From: a virus
Strand: one strand, 5' to 3'
Virus record (IMG/VR): IMGVR_UViG_3300046804_004006
Span: 1 to 64,000 of that record
DNA length: 64,000 nt
Numbering within the stretch: the stretch's first letter is position 1; each line of letters opens with the position of its first letter. The notes below the pieces were generated by a model. The model worked only from the letters and a program-made list of their open reading frames with translations, was not told the DNA's origin and did not search any database. Of this stretch, positions 1-6,996 are shown piece after piece. The position numbers and the translations under genes were made by a program.

Positions 1-579
1 ACTGAAAGGTGTTATGAACTTCTTGCACTTCTAAATGGTAACGGCAAGTGTCATATTCCAGCATACGATGAGTATGTTAAGAAAAAAGAAAATCTTGTAT
101 GCGATAAAGATGATAAATCTCCTGAGTGCCAAAAATCTTGGAATGATTTTTGGGAAGAGAATTATTATCCAGAAGAAGTAAAGGATGCTTGTATGCCACC
201 TTGGGGACATAGTGATATTGAGTATAATCTTGCTAATCCAACACTAACTAAAGATCGCATCAGCAACTTTCCAGGAGAACAATACTCTGAAGAAGAACTG
301 AATGCTATGTGCGATAAGGCAGCATCAGATCAACTTCCACCTCAACAAGAATATCTTGGATGGAAAAATGTAAGTAGTAATGAGTTTGATAAAATGTTTC
401 CAAAAAAAGATAAAGTAGTAAAGTGGCAACTTCCCATTGAAGTTGACGGTGCAAGTGGTGAGTATTATATTCAGTTTCCTGATGATTTAATGGAAGCAGC
501 AAACATAAAAGAAAATGACATGGTGGAATGGGTAGATCGAGGTGATGGATCTTATCTACTTAAAAAGGTAAATGGTTAA
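1..579 (+). CDS. Hypothetical protein with AbrB-like C-terminus (5' truncated)
   Basis: The reading frame is open from base 1, so the true start lies upstream; 192 residues are visible. The last ~50 residues read as a short beta-rich domain (IQFPDDLMEAANIKENDMVEW, then a DGSYLLKKV tail). This resembles the swapped-hairpin AbrB/SpoVT DNA-binding fold seen at the C-terminus of marine T4-like phage proteins. The upstream part is acidic and aromatic-rich and contains four Cys that do not form an obvious zinc knuckle. No function can be assigned; the AbrB resemblance is judged by eye. Confidence 0.75.
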   Translation, partial: TERCYELLALLNGNGKCHIPAYDEYVKKKENLVCDKDDKSPECQKSWNDFWEENYYPEEVKDACMPPWGHSDIEYNLANPTLTKDRISNFPGEQYSEEELNAMCDKAASDQLPPQQEYLGWKNVSSNEFDKMFPKKDKVVKWQLPIEVDGASGEYYIQFPDDLMEAANIKENDMVEWVDRGDGSYLLKKVNG

Positions 580-745
580 TCTCATAAATGCCTGTTTGAA
601 TGGATTGATATACAGTACTGGAAATGTATGTGTTGTTGACTATCCAAATCCATCTGTGGTAAAATACTATGAACCTGGTAAGTCCTGTTATGTCAACGGG
701 ACTTTTTATACTAAATGTGAGGATAGATTAAATGGCACTAAGTAA
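572..745 (+). CDS. Possible small overlapping protein (57 aa)
   Basis: An open frame starting with ATG overlaps the upstream stop by 8 bases and runs 14 bases into the next gene. It encodes a Cys-containing 57-residue peptide with no recognised domain. It fills the otherwise empty gap between two genes in a region where overlaps are common, which is the main argument for it. No convincing ribosome binding site is seen, so it may be chance. Confidence 0.35.
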   Translation: MVNLINACLNGLIYSTGNVCVVDYPNPSVVKYYEPGKSCYVNGTFYTKCEDRLNGTK

Positions 746-962
746 AGCTACATTAGACCATCTTCTAGAAGCAGAAAGTCATCTTCGTGCCGCGATTAGA
801 AATGCCGCTTCTTCGGAAAAACCATTAGTTGTAAAACAACTATCACAACTTCTTCTTGACATGGAACAATGTAAGAAGTTTGAAGAGATTATGGATATGC
901 TAGAAAACCGTAAACCGGGCAGTCGTGGTAATTTTGGATCATTCTTTGGTGATGATAATTAA
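732..962 (+). CDS. Conserved hypothetical phage protein (76 aa)
   Basis: Short, mostly helical, mixed-charge protein ending in an acidic GDDN tail. Heptad-like spacing of Leu/Ile in residues 5-60 suggests a helical hairpin or coiled coil. The Gly/Ser-rich stretch after residue 62 is probably disordered. I have the impression of similar proteins in marine T4-like phages but cannot name a family. Confidence 0.7.
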   Translation: MALSKATLDHLLEAESHLRAAIRNAASSEKPLVVKQLSQLLLDMEQCKKFEEIMDMLENRKPGSRGNFGSFFGDDN

Positions 963-1051
963 GAACTGTAAAGCAATCCCGAAGAAATTATTAAATGTCT
1001 AGATAATTCGTATTGATATGCTAACATATCTGAGTATTCGGGAGCAAAACT

Positions 1052-1216
1052 ATGACTTATTCGGCAAGAAAAACAAACACTCTTACTGATGCAGAGTTTG
1101 CTGAAATGATAGCACTTAAGAATGCAATTAATGATAATCCTGCATCTGTACACCCAGAGAAACAAGAAGAATTTACTGCATATTTGGTAAGAAGTTTAAG
1201 AGAAAGAGGTGGTTGA
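1052..1216 (+). CDS. Small hypothetical protein (54 aa)
   Basis: ATG-initiated frame with GGAGC about 10 bases upstream. The encoded peptide is short, helical and polar, with no recognised motif. It ends just before the late-promoter-like octamer at 1215, which overlaps its stop codon. Function unknown. Confidence 0.55.
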   Translation: MTYSARKTNTLTDAEFAEMIALKNAINDNPASVHPEKQEEFTAYLVRSLRERGG

Positions 1217-1222
1217 TAAATA
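1215..1222 (+). promoter_or_regulatory. T4-type late promoter, GATAAATA
   Basis: GATAAATA matches the T4 late consensus TATAAATA at seven of eight positions and lies 25 bases before the ATG at 1248. The same spacing recurs before the virion genes, so this gene is probably read late. Confidence 0.6.
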
Positions 1223-1247
1223 CCAAAAGAGTGTTTAATGTATCCAA

Positions 1248-2123
1248 ATGCTAGATGAGGGAAGAAAGAGAGATGCTGCCGCAAATGCTGTTCTAGCATT
1301 ATCATTTGCCGCAAATGCAGCACAATCACCACAATCATTAATTAGTTCTGGAAAGGATTCTGCTCCAGGATTTGCAAATATGCAAAGATTGATGGACCCT
1401 CGTAAAAAAAGAAAGGATTTAGATTTACAAAGAGTTTCTCATTCAGCAAGAAATAGTAAATTAAAAACTTTTAAAGAATTTGTAGAAGAAGCATATTTGA
1501 TTGAAGAAAGACAACAACATTTTTCAAGTAAGGAAGAATTAATAAAACATTATGGGGGTTCTATGCCGTCACACTTATACCCCAAGAATAGAGGAAGTAA
1601 AGTAAATCCAAAATGGGGTATTGGTAGTAGAGAAGAAAGAGAAAAGACTCAAGCAAGAAGAAAAGAAAATATTAAAACATCCACAGGAAGTTTGACAAGA
1701 AAACAAAAATCTAAAGTAGAACGCAAACGCACTCTTGCAGCACAAAGAGGAAAAGAACTTCATCACGGAACTGAAGTTTCTACTTCAGCAAAACAGATGA
1801 GAAATATGTCTCCTGGAGAAAGATTGAGATTTAAAAGTAAAGAAGCAAAAAAGAATAGGTATCACGGAAATGACCCAAAAAATTTAGTTCTTGCTAATAA
1901 GGGGTCTGTTGATACTTTTAAACCAGAACAACCTGGATTTCATCACGGCAAGTATCATGCATTTGAAAGAAAAAATAGAGCAAAATTAAAAGACACGGAA
2001 CATATTCTCTCACCATCTCGTGCTTTTACAACATTAGTAAATAAAGAGAGAAGAAAAATTAGAAAATCCAAAGAGTTGCAAGCAAGAATGTCTGCTGCCG
2101 CAGATAGGCAAGGGATTAAATAA
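1248..2123 (+). CDS. Putative packaged HNH-like protein with internal capsid-targeting sequence
   Basis: Lys/Arg-rich 291-residue protein. Residues 72-82 read LKTFKEFVEEA, nearly the T4 capsid-targeting peptide MKTYQEFIAEA, but here it is internal, after about 70 residues. The codon there is TTA, so it cannot be an alternative start. After about residue 165 the order ELHH... HGNDPKNLVLANK... HHGKYH resembles the HNH nuclease spacing (His-His, Asn, His-His). VEE|A is near the gp21 cleavage consensus. A late promoter precedes it and two further CTS genes follow. Inference: a basic, possibly nucleolytic protein packaged into the head. The HNH reading is tentative and there is no proof of activity. 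Confidence 0.8.
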   Translation: MLDEGRKRDAAANAVLALSFAANAAQSPQSLISSGKDSAPGFANMQRLMDPRKKRKDLDLQRVSHSARNSKLKTFKEFVEEAYLIEERQQHFSSKEELIKHYGGSMPSHLYPKNRGSKVNPKWGIGSREEREKTQARRKENIKTSTGSLTRKQKSKVERKRTLAAQRGKELHHGTEVSTSAKQMRNMSPGERLRFKSKEAKKNRYHGNDPKNLVLANKGSVDTFKPEQPGFHHGKYHAFERKNRAKLKDTEHILSPSRAFTTLVNKERRKIRKSKELQARMSAAADRQGIK

Positions 2124-2126
2124 ATA
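2119..2126 (+). promoter_or_regulatory. T4-type late promoter, AATAAATA
   Basis: AATAAATA overlaps the end of the preceding gene and lies 18 bases before the ATG at 2145, a CTS-bearing gene. Confidence 0.5.
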
Positions 2127-2144
2127 AAAGAAAACCATAAGTAT

Positions 2145-2600
2145 ATGAAGACCTTCAAAGAGTTTCTAGAAGAAGCAACCCTTTTTGAAATGCGTAAAGA
2201 GGATAAAGTTGCTGGAAAGAAAAAGACTCCACTTCACACAATCATTAAGTCTGCAAGAGTTGAAAGACAACCAGAAGGCAGTGGCACTAAGTGGAAGGTT
2301 CAAAAGTCTGAAAGAAAGACAGTTTCCCAGGGTGCTTCAATGGGAAGATATAAGCAGGGGATGCTTGATAAAGAAACCAATCCTTTTGGTTCAAGACATG
2401 AAGTTGCTGGAACATATAAGAGACATCCACATGGTGGTGGTGGATATGGAGCAGCAGCACCTGGTGTTAAGAGAGGGGTGAAGAGAACTGCTACTATTCA
2501 ACAAAGAAGAGAAAGACCTTTTAATGCAGGACCAACACCAGCAGAGAAAGTCGCATTAAAGAAAGCAAGAAGAGCACGTTCAACGGGTGGTGGTTATTGA
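2145..2600 (+). CDS. Internal head protein candidate with N-terminal CTS
   Basis: Begins MKTFKEFLEEA, aligning residue for residue with the T4 capsid-targeting sequence MKTYQEFIAEA found on IPI, IPII, IPIII and Alt. LEE|A fits the gp21 protease consensus (Leu/Ile-x-Glu followed by a small residue). The remaining ~140 residues are strongly basic, Gly-rich in the middle (residues ~98-110) and lack a recognised fold, as expected of a DNA-associated packaged protein. Its TGA overlaps the next ATG by one base, coupling it to another CTS gene. Function after packaging is unknown. Confidence 0.85.
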   Translation: MKTFKEFLEEATLFEMRKEDKVAGKKKTPLHTIIKSARVERQPEGSGTKWKVQKSERKTVSQGASMGRYKQGMLDKETNPFGSRHEVAGTYKRHPHGGGGYGAAAPGVKRGVKRTATIQQRRERPFNAGPTPAEKVALKKARRARSTGGGY

Positions 2601-3448
2601 TGAAAACCTATCAAGAGTTTATTTCAGAAGCAAAGAAGTGTTGGCCTGGATATAAGAAGAAAGGCACACAGAAACTCTTTGGAAAGACTTATAATCGTTG
2701 TGTGAAAGAAGAGATTGAAGAACTTGAAGAAAGTTCAACTGGTGAAAGAAGTGGTAGAAGAACCAGAGGCAAGGTGACCCTTGCTCGTGGTCGTGGTGCT
2801 GATATGAGTAAGAGTGAAAGAACCACTGCTGCTGTTGCAAAGAAAGCAGGACTCAAGGGAACTGGTAAGTATTCCACCAAAGATTTGAGGTCTAAAGCAA
2901 AAGACTATACAACTTATGATAGTGAGGATACAGAAGATGATATTGGTAGCACCGAGCAGGATCATTATATCCGCACCCATTCGTCAGCAAGAAAAGCAGC
3001 AAAAGGTGAACAACTAATCAAGAAATACAAACCAGCAGGAAGAACTGCAACTGGAATGACTAAACTCAAAACTGCACCTTCAAGTGAAAGTGTAAGAAGA
3101 GTGAAAGACTTGAAAAAGCAAATGACAAAGACAGGTGCAAAGAAAACTGGAAGAGTCCATACTGTAGATATTATGCACCGAGATAGTGATGTTGGTAAAG
3201 GTGATAAACATCAACAAATGGAAAGAGGAAGGAACTTCATTGCTGCCGTGAAGGATACTCCTAAACAATTAAAAAAGGCAGGAGCAAAGAGTGGTGAAGC
3301 AGTAGTGGGAAAACCAACTGCTGTAATGTCTGGTGAAGATAAGAAGACTGGTGAAGCAAAGAGAGCAAAACTTTATAAGAAAGCATTTGGTAAAAGAAGT
3401 AGTGAAAAGTCTCCAAAAACTGGATTGATGGTTGGTAAAGCAGACTGA
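2600..3448 (+). CDS. Internal head protein candidate with CTS and CWPGYKK motif
   Basis: The first 11 residues, MKTYQEFISEA, differ from the T4 CTS by one residue; ISE|A is a good gp21 cleavage site. Next comes a CWPGYKKKGTQKLF motif with a second Cys at NRCVKE, repeated in the 632-residue protein at 51751. The rest (282 residues in total) is Lys/Arg/Ser/Thr-rich and low complexity. I chose the ATG at 2600 over the TTG three bases earlier because it places the CTS at the N-terminus and gives a TGATG junction with the previous gene. Likely packaged in the capsid; precise role unknown. Confidence 0.85.
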   Translation: MKTYQEFISEAKKCWPGYKKKGTQKLFGKTYNRCVKEEIEELEESSTGERSGRRTRGKVTLARGRGADMSKSERTTAAVAKKAGLKGTGKYSTKDLRSKAKDYTTYDSEDTEDDIGSTEQDHYIRTHSSARKAAKGEQLIKKYKPAGRTATGMTKLKTAPSSESVRRVKDLKKQMTKTGAKKTGRVHTVDIMHRDSDVGKGDKHQQMERGRNFIAAVKDTPKQLKKAGAKSGEAVVGKPTAVMSGEDKKTGEAKRAKLYKKAFGKRSSEKSPKTGLMVGKAD

Positions 3449-3470
3449 GACAATTCTTGAACTGTCCCAA

Positions 3471-3494
3471 GACCCCCGCAAGGGGTCCTTTTTT
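3471..3494 (+). terminator. Rho-independent terminator after the CTS gene block
   Basis: GACCCC and GGGGTC form a 6-bp GC-rich stem with a CGCAA loop, followed by a run of T. It closes the CTS cluster. Confidence 0.8.
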
Positions 3495-3504
3495 GTGCTA
3501 TACT
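3495..3504 (+). promoter_or_regulatory. Early-type promoter, extended -10 TATACT
   Basis: TGTGCTATACT lies directly after the terminator and about 20 bases before the ATG at 3525. No good -35 hexamer is visible. First of about 17 stem-loop/promoter cassettes in 3.4-18.2 kb. Confidence 0.6.
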
Positions 3505-3524
3505 ACTTGAAACACAAAACTCCT

Positions 3525-3929
3525 ATGGAACTTACAGTTGTAGCAATCAAACGTGAAGATGGTTTGTATCATTTTGATCATCCTCATAATGATACAATTG
3601 AAGAACTCTTGATGAATGGAACTGAAGAAGCAATTGATGAGCATTGCTATTTCAAAACTGGAAAGTATCCGATTGAGGGTGATGAAGTTGAGATTTCTCT
3701 TTTTCTGGAAGAACCTAATGATTATGATACTCTTCTGGTAAAAGAAGTATCTGATGAAGAAGGAACAACTTATACTGATACTACTATGTGTGTTCCTGTT
3801 TGGCTTTGTAACTGGCTTCAAGGATATTTTCAATATATTCCAGAGGAAATCTATATTAAAGTTAGACCAATCAATAAAGGATTGGAGTCTTTTGTTGCTG
3901 CAACTGGTATGCAAGGGTTTATTAAATAA
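3525..3929 (+). CDS. Conserved hypothetical phage protein (134 aa)
   Basis: Acidic protein without signal peptide or membrane segment. I place the start at the ATG of MELTVVAIKRED because upstream in-frame codons fall inside the terminator and promoter. It has aromatic/hydrophobic patches (PVWLCNWLQGYFQYIP) and a mixed alpha/beta appearance. It is flanked on both sides by terminator/promoter cassettes, so it is a single-gene transcription unit. Function unknown. Confidence 0.75.
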   Translation: MELTVVAIKREDGLYHFDHPHNDTIEELLMNGTEEAIDEHCYFKTGKYPIEGDEVEISLFLEEPNDYDTLLVKEVSDEEGTTYTDTTMCVPVWLCNWLQGYFQYIPEEIYIKVRPINKGLESFVAATGMQGFIK

Positions 3930-3962
3930 AAACTCTATGTGCCACCTCCCAAACTGTCCACC

Positions 3963-3996
3963 AGACCCTTCACGGGGTCTTTTTTTGTGCTATGAT
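3963..3996 (+). promoter_or_regulatory. Terminator plus promoter cassette
   Basis: AGACCC/GGGTCT stem (3963-3968 with 3975-3980) followed by seven T, then an extended -10, TGCTATGAT (-10 at 3991-3996). The promoter serves the gene at 4022. Confidence 0.75.
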
Positions 3997-4021
3997 GACG
4001 GAGTAATCAAAAAGAGTTGTG

Positions 4022-4255
4022 ATGACTAAACTTCTTGAGTTTGCTGATTCCAGTGCAATCTCCAAGATTTCTTTGAACAATGCGAATAATGAGGTTGGAA
4101 TTTCTTTCACATCTAAACCAGACAACTTTTATCTTTTTGAGTGTGGTGATGTAAGTGAGTTTGAGATTAAAGTGAATGAAGTGGTGAGTACAAAAGAAAG
4201 TCTTGGAAAGTTTATTGCATCTTCCCGCAAAGATGGAACTTTGGTTGCAGTTTGA
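4022..4255 (+). CDS. Small conserved protein, possibly KTSC-like (77 aa)
   Basis: The beta-strand/helix pattern (VGISFTSKPDNFYLFECGD, then ESLGKFIASSRKDGTL) recalls the small KTSC-type domain found in T4-like phages, but I cannot confirm it. The ATG at 4022 is preferred to the GTG three bases earlier. Its TGA overlaps the next gene's ATG. Function unknown. Confidence 0.7.
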   Translation: MTKLLEFADSSAISKISLNNANNEVGISFTSKPDNFYLFECGDVSEFEIKVNEVVSTKESLGKFIASSRKDGTLVAV

Positions 4256-4431
4256 TGGAGGGTTTTATTATAGGTAAAGGTGAATATGCTGCTGTGCCTT
4301 ATGGAAAACAGTTGATGATAATTCACAATGGTCAGCAACTTAAAGTTTGTCGAACTGAAAACTCAGCAAGAAAGTTTATTGCTGATCATAAAAAGGGAAA
4401 GAGTTTAGCAGAACTCCCCTTGGACAGTTGA
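4255..4431 (+). CDS. Small hypothetical protein (58 aa)
   Basis: Translationally coupled to the upstream gene by a TGATG overlap. Beta-rich N-terminus and a basic helical middle (ENSARKFIADHKKGKSL). No recognised domain. Confidence 0.6.
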   Translation: MEGFIIGKGEYAAVPYGKQLMIIHNGQQLKVCRTENSARKFIADHKKGKSLAELPLDS

Positions 4432-4443
4432 GGAACTGGCACA

Positions 4444-4478
4444 CAGGTCTCCCAAACCGAGACCTGATGCCCTATACT
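4444..4478 (+). promoter_or_regulatory. Stem-loop plus promoter cassette
   Basis: CAGGTCTC (4444-4451) pairs with GAGACCTG (4459-4466) in an 8-bp stem with a 7-base loop. A -10 TATACT follows at 4473-4478. There is no T-run after the stem. Confidence 0.65.
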
Positions 4479-4501
4479 ACTTAAGTAATCAAACAAATTA
4501 A

Positions 4502-4915
4502 ATGTCAACCCGCTCTCGCCTGGGTCTTGAACTTGCTGATGGTTCTATTCTCTCTGTCTATCACCACTGGGATGGTTATCCTGAATGGTTGGGTCGCATC
4601 CTGAAGACTCACTATAACACCAAAGAGAAAGTAGAAGAACTGATTGATGGTGGTGATATGAGTTCTTGCTGGACAAATATGCGATGGACTAAAGAAGGTG
4701 CTGAAGAAGTTGAAGAGTATGGTGCGGAGTATTACTCTGGTCGTGGTGAAGATTGCCCTCCTCGACTTGATGCTAGTCTTCAAGAATATCTGTGTGATGG
4801 TGAAGAGTATGCTTACATTTTCAATCGTATGAATGAGTGGATTTGTTACAGCATTTCTCTTTCTTCCAAAACTGCTAAACTTGTTGAAATTCCTTCTGGA
4901 GCACTCCACGTTTAA
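4502..4915 (+). CDS. Conserved phage hypothetical protein (137 aa)
   Basis: The N-terminal pattern SVYHHWDGYPEWLG followed by ELIDGGDMS is one I recognise from many phage genomes as a conserved protein of unknown function. It is soluble, acidic and rich in Trp, Tyr and Cys. It has its own promoter cassette upstream and is followed four bases later by two very small membrane-type genes. No catalytic motif is evident. Confidence 0.8.
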   Translation: MSTRSRLGLELADGSILSVYHHWDGYPEWLGRILKTHYNTKEKVEELIDGGDMSSCWTNMRWTKEGAEEVEEYGAEYYSGRGEDCPPRLDASLQEYLCDGEEYAYIFNRMNEWICYSISLSSKTAKLVEIPSGALHV

Positions 4916-4918
4916 GTT

Positions 4919-5077
4919 ATGAAAACTTCTACTGCTCTTGGTGTTGTATTAGGTGTTCTTACTATGATCGGTTGGAACATCTTTCTAGTCCAACGTGATG
5001 AGAGGATGTTTGATGCTTATTATCGCTCAAAAGCAATCGAGAACCTTAAGCATCCACCCAGTAATCAAATAAAATGA
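4919..5077 (+). CDS. Small single-pass membrane protein (52 aa)
   Basis: Residues ~5-24 (ALGVVLGVLTMIGWNIFLV) form one hydrophobic helix followed by a charged tail. It overlaps the next gene by an ATGA junction. Function unknown; probably inserts in the host membrane. Confidence 0.55.
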   Translation: MKTSTALGVVLGVLTMIGWNIFLVQRDERMFDAYYRSKAIENLKHPPSNQIK

Positions 5078-5202
5078 GTATCACTGTTGCCATAGTAACT
5101 TACTCAACACTTGTAGCATTAGTATCATCTATTATGACATATTATTATAAGGTAAAGTATCCTCAGGAGGAATCAAAACTTAGGGAGAGGTCTAAGACAT
5201 AA
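5074..5202 (+). CDS. Very small membrane protein (42 aa)
   Basis: Hydrophobic N-terminal helix (residues ~3-23) and a basic tail. The ATG overlaps the upstream TGA. The stop codon overlaps a late-promoter octamer. Function unknown. Confidence 0.5.
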   Translation: MSITVAIVTYSTLVALVSSIMTYYYKVKYPQEESKLRERSKT

Positions 5203-5205
5203 ATA
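5198..5205 (+). promoter_or_regulatory. T4-type late promoter, CATAAATA
   Basis: CATAAATA lies 19 bases before the ATG at 5225 and marks a late gene inside an early-type region. Confidence 0.6.
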
Positions 5206-5224
5206 ACTAAAAAGTATTTGTAAA

Positions 5225-5764
5225 ATGGACACACAAGACTTTCGCAATCTTCAAGAAGCATATCAAGAGATGTATTCTGTTGATGAAGGACTAGGTTCTG
5301 CTATTAAAAGAGTATTTGGCAGAAAAAGTAAAGAAGCAGAGGCACCTAAACCAATGAGTAGAGGTGAAGTTCTACGTCAAAGATATAATGTTGGACCAGA
5401 AAAGTCCGACACTTCTGCAAAGAGACAAATTCTCAATCGTAGTCGTGCAAGAGCAGAAAGAGACGAAGATAAGTATGGCGGTTCCATATACACTAAAAAA
5501 GTTGCAGATAAATCAAGAGAAGCACACAACCGTTATTTGAGGGCCGGTTATAGTAAGTATGGTGCTACACATACTGCAGGGAGTGCTCCCGAACAAGGTA
5601 AAGGAAATAAAGCAAGAAAAAGAGCAGCAGCACTTAAAAAAGAAGAATTTGATTTTATTCTTTATCATCTTGTAAATGAAGGATATACAAATAACCTTGA
5701 GGGTGCTAAAGTCATTGTATCAAATATGAGTGAAGAGTGGATTGTAAGTATTCTTGAAGGTTGA
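5225..5764 (+). CDS. Prohead-core/internal protein candidate (179 aa)
   Basis: Starts MDTQDFRNLQEAYQEMY, a divergent CTS-like leader in which LQE|A fits the gp21 cleavage consensus. The middle (residues ~30-140) is Lys/Arg-rich and low complexity. The C-terminus (FILYHLVNEGYTNNLEGA, then NMSEEW) matches a C-terminal motif I recognise from cyanophage proteins of unknown role. It is preceded by a late promoter and followed by a terminator, so it is an isolated late unit. Packaging is inferred from the leader and basic composition. Confidence 0.8.
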   Translation: MDTQDFRNLQEAYQEMYSVDEGLGSAIKRVFGRKSKEAEAPKPMSRGEVLRQRYNVGPEKSDTSAKRQILNRSRARAERDEDKYGGSIYTKKVADKSREAHNRYLRAGYSKYGATHTAGSAPEQGKGNKARKRAAALKKEEFDFILYHLVNEGYTNNLEGAKVIVSNMSEEWIVSILEG

Positions 5765-5787
5765 GGGCACTTTCCAAACTGGCACAC

Positions 5788-5822
5788 AGACTCCTCACGG
5801 GGTCTTTTTTTTATGCTATATT
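5788..5822 (+). promoter_or_regulatory. Terminator plus promoter cassette
   Basis: AGACTCC pairs with GGGGTCT (one G-T wobble) around a TCAC loop, followed by eight T. An extended -10, TGCTATATT, follows (-10 at 5817-5822). It separates the late gene at 5225 from the small genes at 5846 onwards. Confidence 0.75.
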
Positions 5823-5845
5823 AACGAAGTAAAGTCAATAACCAA

Positions 5846-5989
5846 ATGAAGTACATCGTTGACCTGTATGTTGGTGGTAAAGTCTTCAAGGAAGAAGTTC
5901 AAGCAAACAATCCTAAAGATGCCCGTGAGACTGCTCTGGCAAGGAATCCAACTGCAAAAGTAGTTGGTGTTAATGCATCATTCAAATGA
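5846..5989 (+). CDS. Small hypothetical protein (47 aa)
   Basis: Beta-beta-alpha pattern (KYIVDLYVGGKVFKEEV, then NPKDARETAL), as in many tiny phage proteins with a degenerate N-terminal strand pair. It overlaps the next gene by ATGA. Function unknown. Confidence 0.6.
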   Translation: MKYIVDLYVGGKVFKEEVQANNPKDARETALARNPTAKVVGVNASFK

Positions 5990-6102
5990 CGATACTCACG
6001 TTTCTAGGAACTTGGTTTTTGATTTCATTGATAGTTGGTCCTATTGTAGGGACCATAATTAAGAAAACCAATCCACTTGACGAAGACACAACTAACGATT
6101 AA
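5986..6102 (+). CDS. Very small membrane protein (38 aa)
   Basis: One hydrophobic helix (residues ~3-25) and an acidic tail. ATGA overlap with the upstream gene. Function unknown. Confidence 0.5.
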   Translation: MTILTFLGTWFLISLIVGPIVGTIIKKTNPLDEDTTND

Positions 6103-6128
6103 ACTAAAGGAGTAATTTACACAAACAA

Positions 6129-6368
6129 ATGGCACAAAAGTTTCTCTATATCGTCAATCACTACGTTCCTTACCCCGACTCAAATGGAGGACTCTGGAAT
6201 GTAGTTGCAGAAGACGATAATGAATGTTTTGATTTGATTGTTGCAGAGGATGCAAATAACTTCTATGAAAGTTATTACAATCAACTCAAAGAAAACGTTC
6301 TAAATGGAATCGTGTATGAACTTGCAGGTGAAGTAGAATCTTGTATTGTTGAATCTTTCCTAGACTGA
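6129..6368 (+). CDS. Hypothetical acidic protein (79 aa)
   Basis: Acidic, aromatic-rich protein (VNHYVPYPDSNGGLWNVVAE). AAAGGAG lies about 15 bases upstream of the ATG, a little far for a standard ribosome site. It overlaps the following ATG by one base. No domain recognised. Confidence 0.65.
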   Translation: MAQKFLYIVNHYVPYPDSNGGLWNVVAEDDNECFDLIVAEDANNFYESYYNQLKENVLNGIVYELAGEVESCIVESFLD

Positions 6369-6529
6369 TGAGTAATCCTGAAATGAATCGTCTTGCTTTT
6401 GACTTGAAGCAACAGTATCAAGAACGAATCACACAACTTCAAAATAAGATTACAGACCAACAAAAAGAAATTCTACAACTTCAGGAACAGATTAAATACC
6501 TAACGTATCCAAAGGAGTACGATTGTTAA
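6368..6529 (+). CDS. Small coiled-coil protein (53 aa)
   Basis: Residues ~8-44 are Gln/Leu/Ile-rich with heptad spacing (YQERITQLQNKITDQQKEIL), consistent with a short coiled coil. Coupled to its upstream gene by TGATG. Function unknown. Confidence 0.6.
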   Translation: MSNPEMNRLAFDLKQQYQERITQLQNKITDQQKEILQLQEQIKYLTYPKEYDC

Positions 6530-6533
6530 AGTT

Positions 6534-6713
6534 ATGGTATTTGCAGAGGGAACAGCAGTCATTTACAAAGGAATGTATGGTGTGGTTGATTTTGTATGCG
6601 ATGAACACATTGTAATACAACTTCCAGCACAAGCAAATAGAAATTCTCCAAGACTGTTGGTTTTTAGAGAGTATTATAAACAAATTACAATTCCCAAAGC
6701 ATCAACCAAATGA
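6534..6713 (+). CDS. Small beta-rich protein (59 aa)
   Basis: Short SH3-like pattern (GTAVIYKGMYGVVDFV, then HIVIQLP). It overlaps the next ATG by four bases. Function unknown. Confidence 0.6.
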   Translation: MVFAEGTAVIYKGMYGVVDFVCDEHIVIQLPAQANRNSPRLLVFREYYKQITIPKASTK

Positions 6714-6970
6714 AGAAACCAAAGAACTTATGGTATATTTGGAGCAAATCTCTTGGTGAGAAAGCATCATCTTGTAATAAGACATCAGATAAAGTTGCAG
6801 TAGTAAGAACCTTTATGTTCTTTACTTATTTGATTACTAATATCTTCATATGCGCTGGTGTAATCAAGCACTGGAATGATGAAACAAAAGTATATGTAGA
6901 GGTTATATCTGATAATCCTACTCTACCAATGATACAGACAAAGAACAACCGAACAGGAGAGTTTGAATAA
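6710..6970 (+). CDS. Small membrane protein (86 aa)
   Basis: Polar N-terminus, one transmembrane helix at residues ~32-50 (TFMFFTYLITNIFICAGVI) and a polar C-terminal half. The last base of its stop starts the late-promoter-like octamer at 6970. Function unknown. Confidence 0.65.
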   Translation: MKKPKNLWYIWSKSLGEKASSCNKTSDKVAVVRTFMFFTYLITNIFICAGVIKHWNDETKVYVEVISDNPTLPMIQTKNNRTGEFE

Positions 6971-6977
6971 CTAAATA
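6970..6977 (+). promoter_or_regulatory. Late-promoter-like octamer, ACTAAATA
   Basis: ACTAAATA lies 19 bases before the CTS gene at 6997, the same spacing as at 5198. The second position departs from the T4 consensus; the same variant recurs at 21835. Confidence 0.45.
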
Positions 6978-6996
6978 TCTAAAAAGTCAAGGTGCA

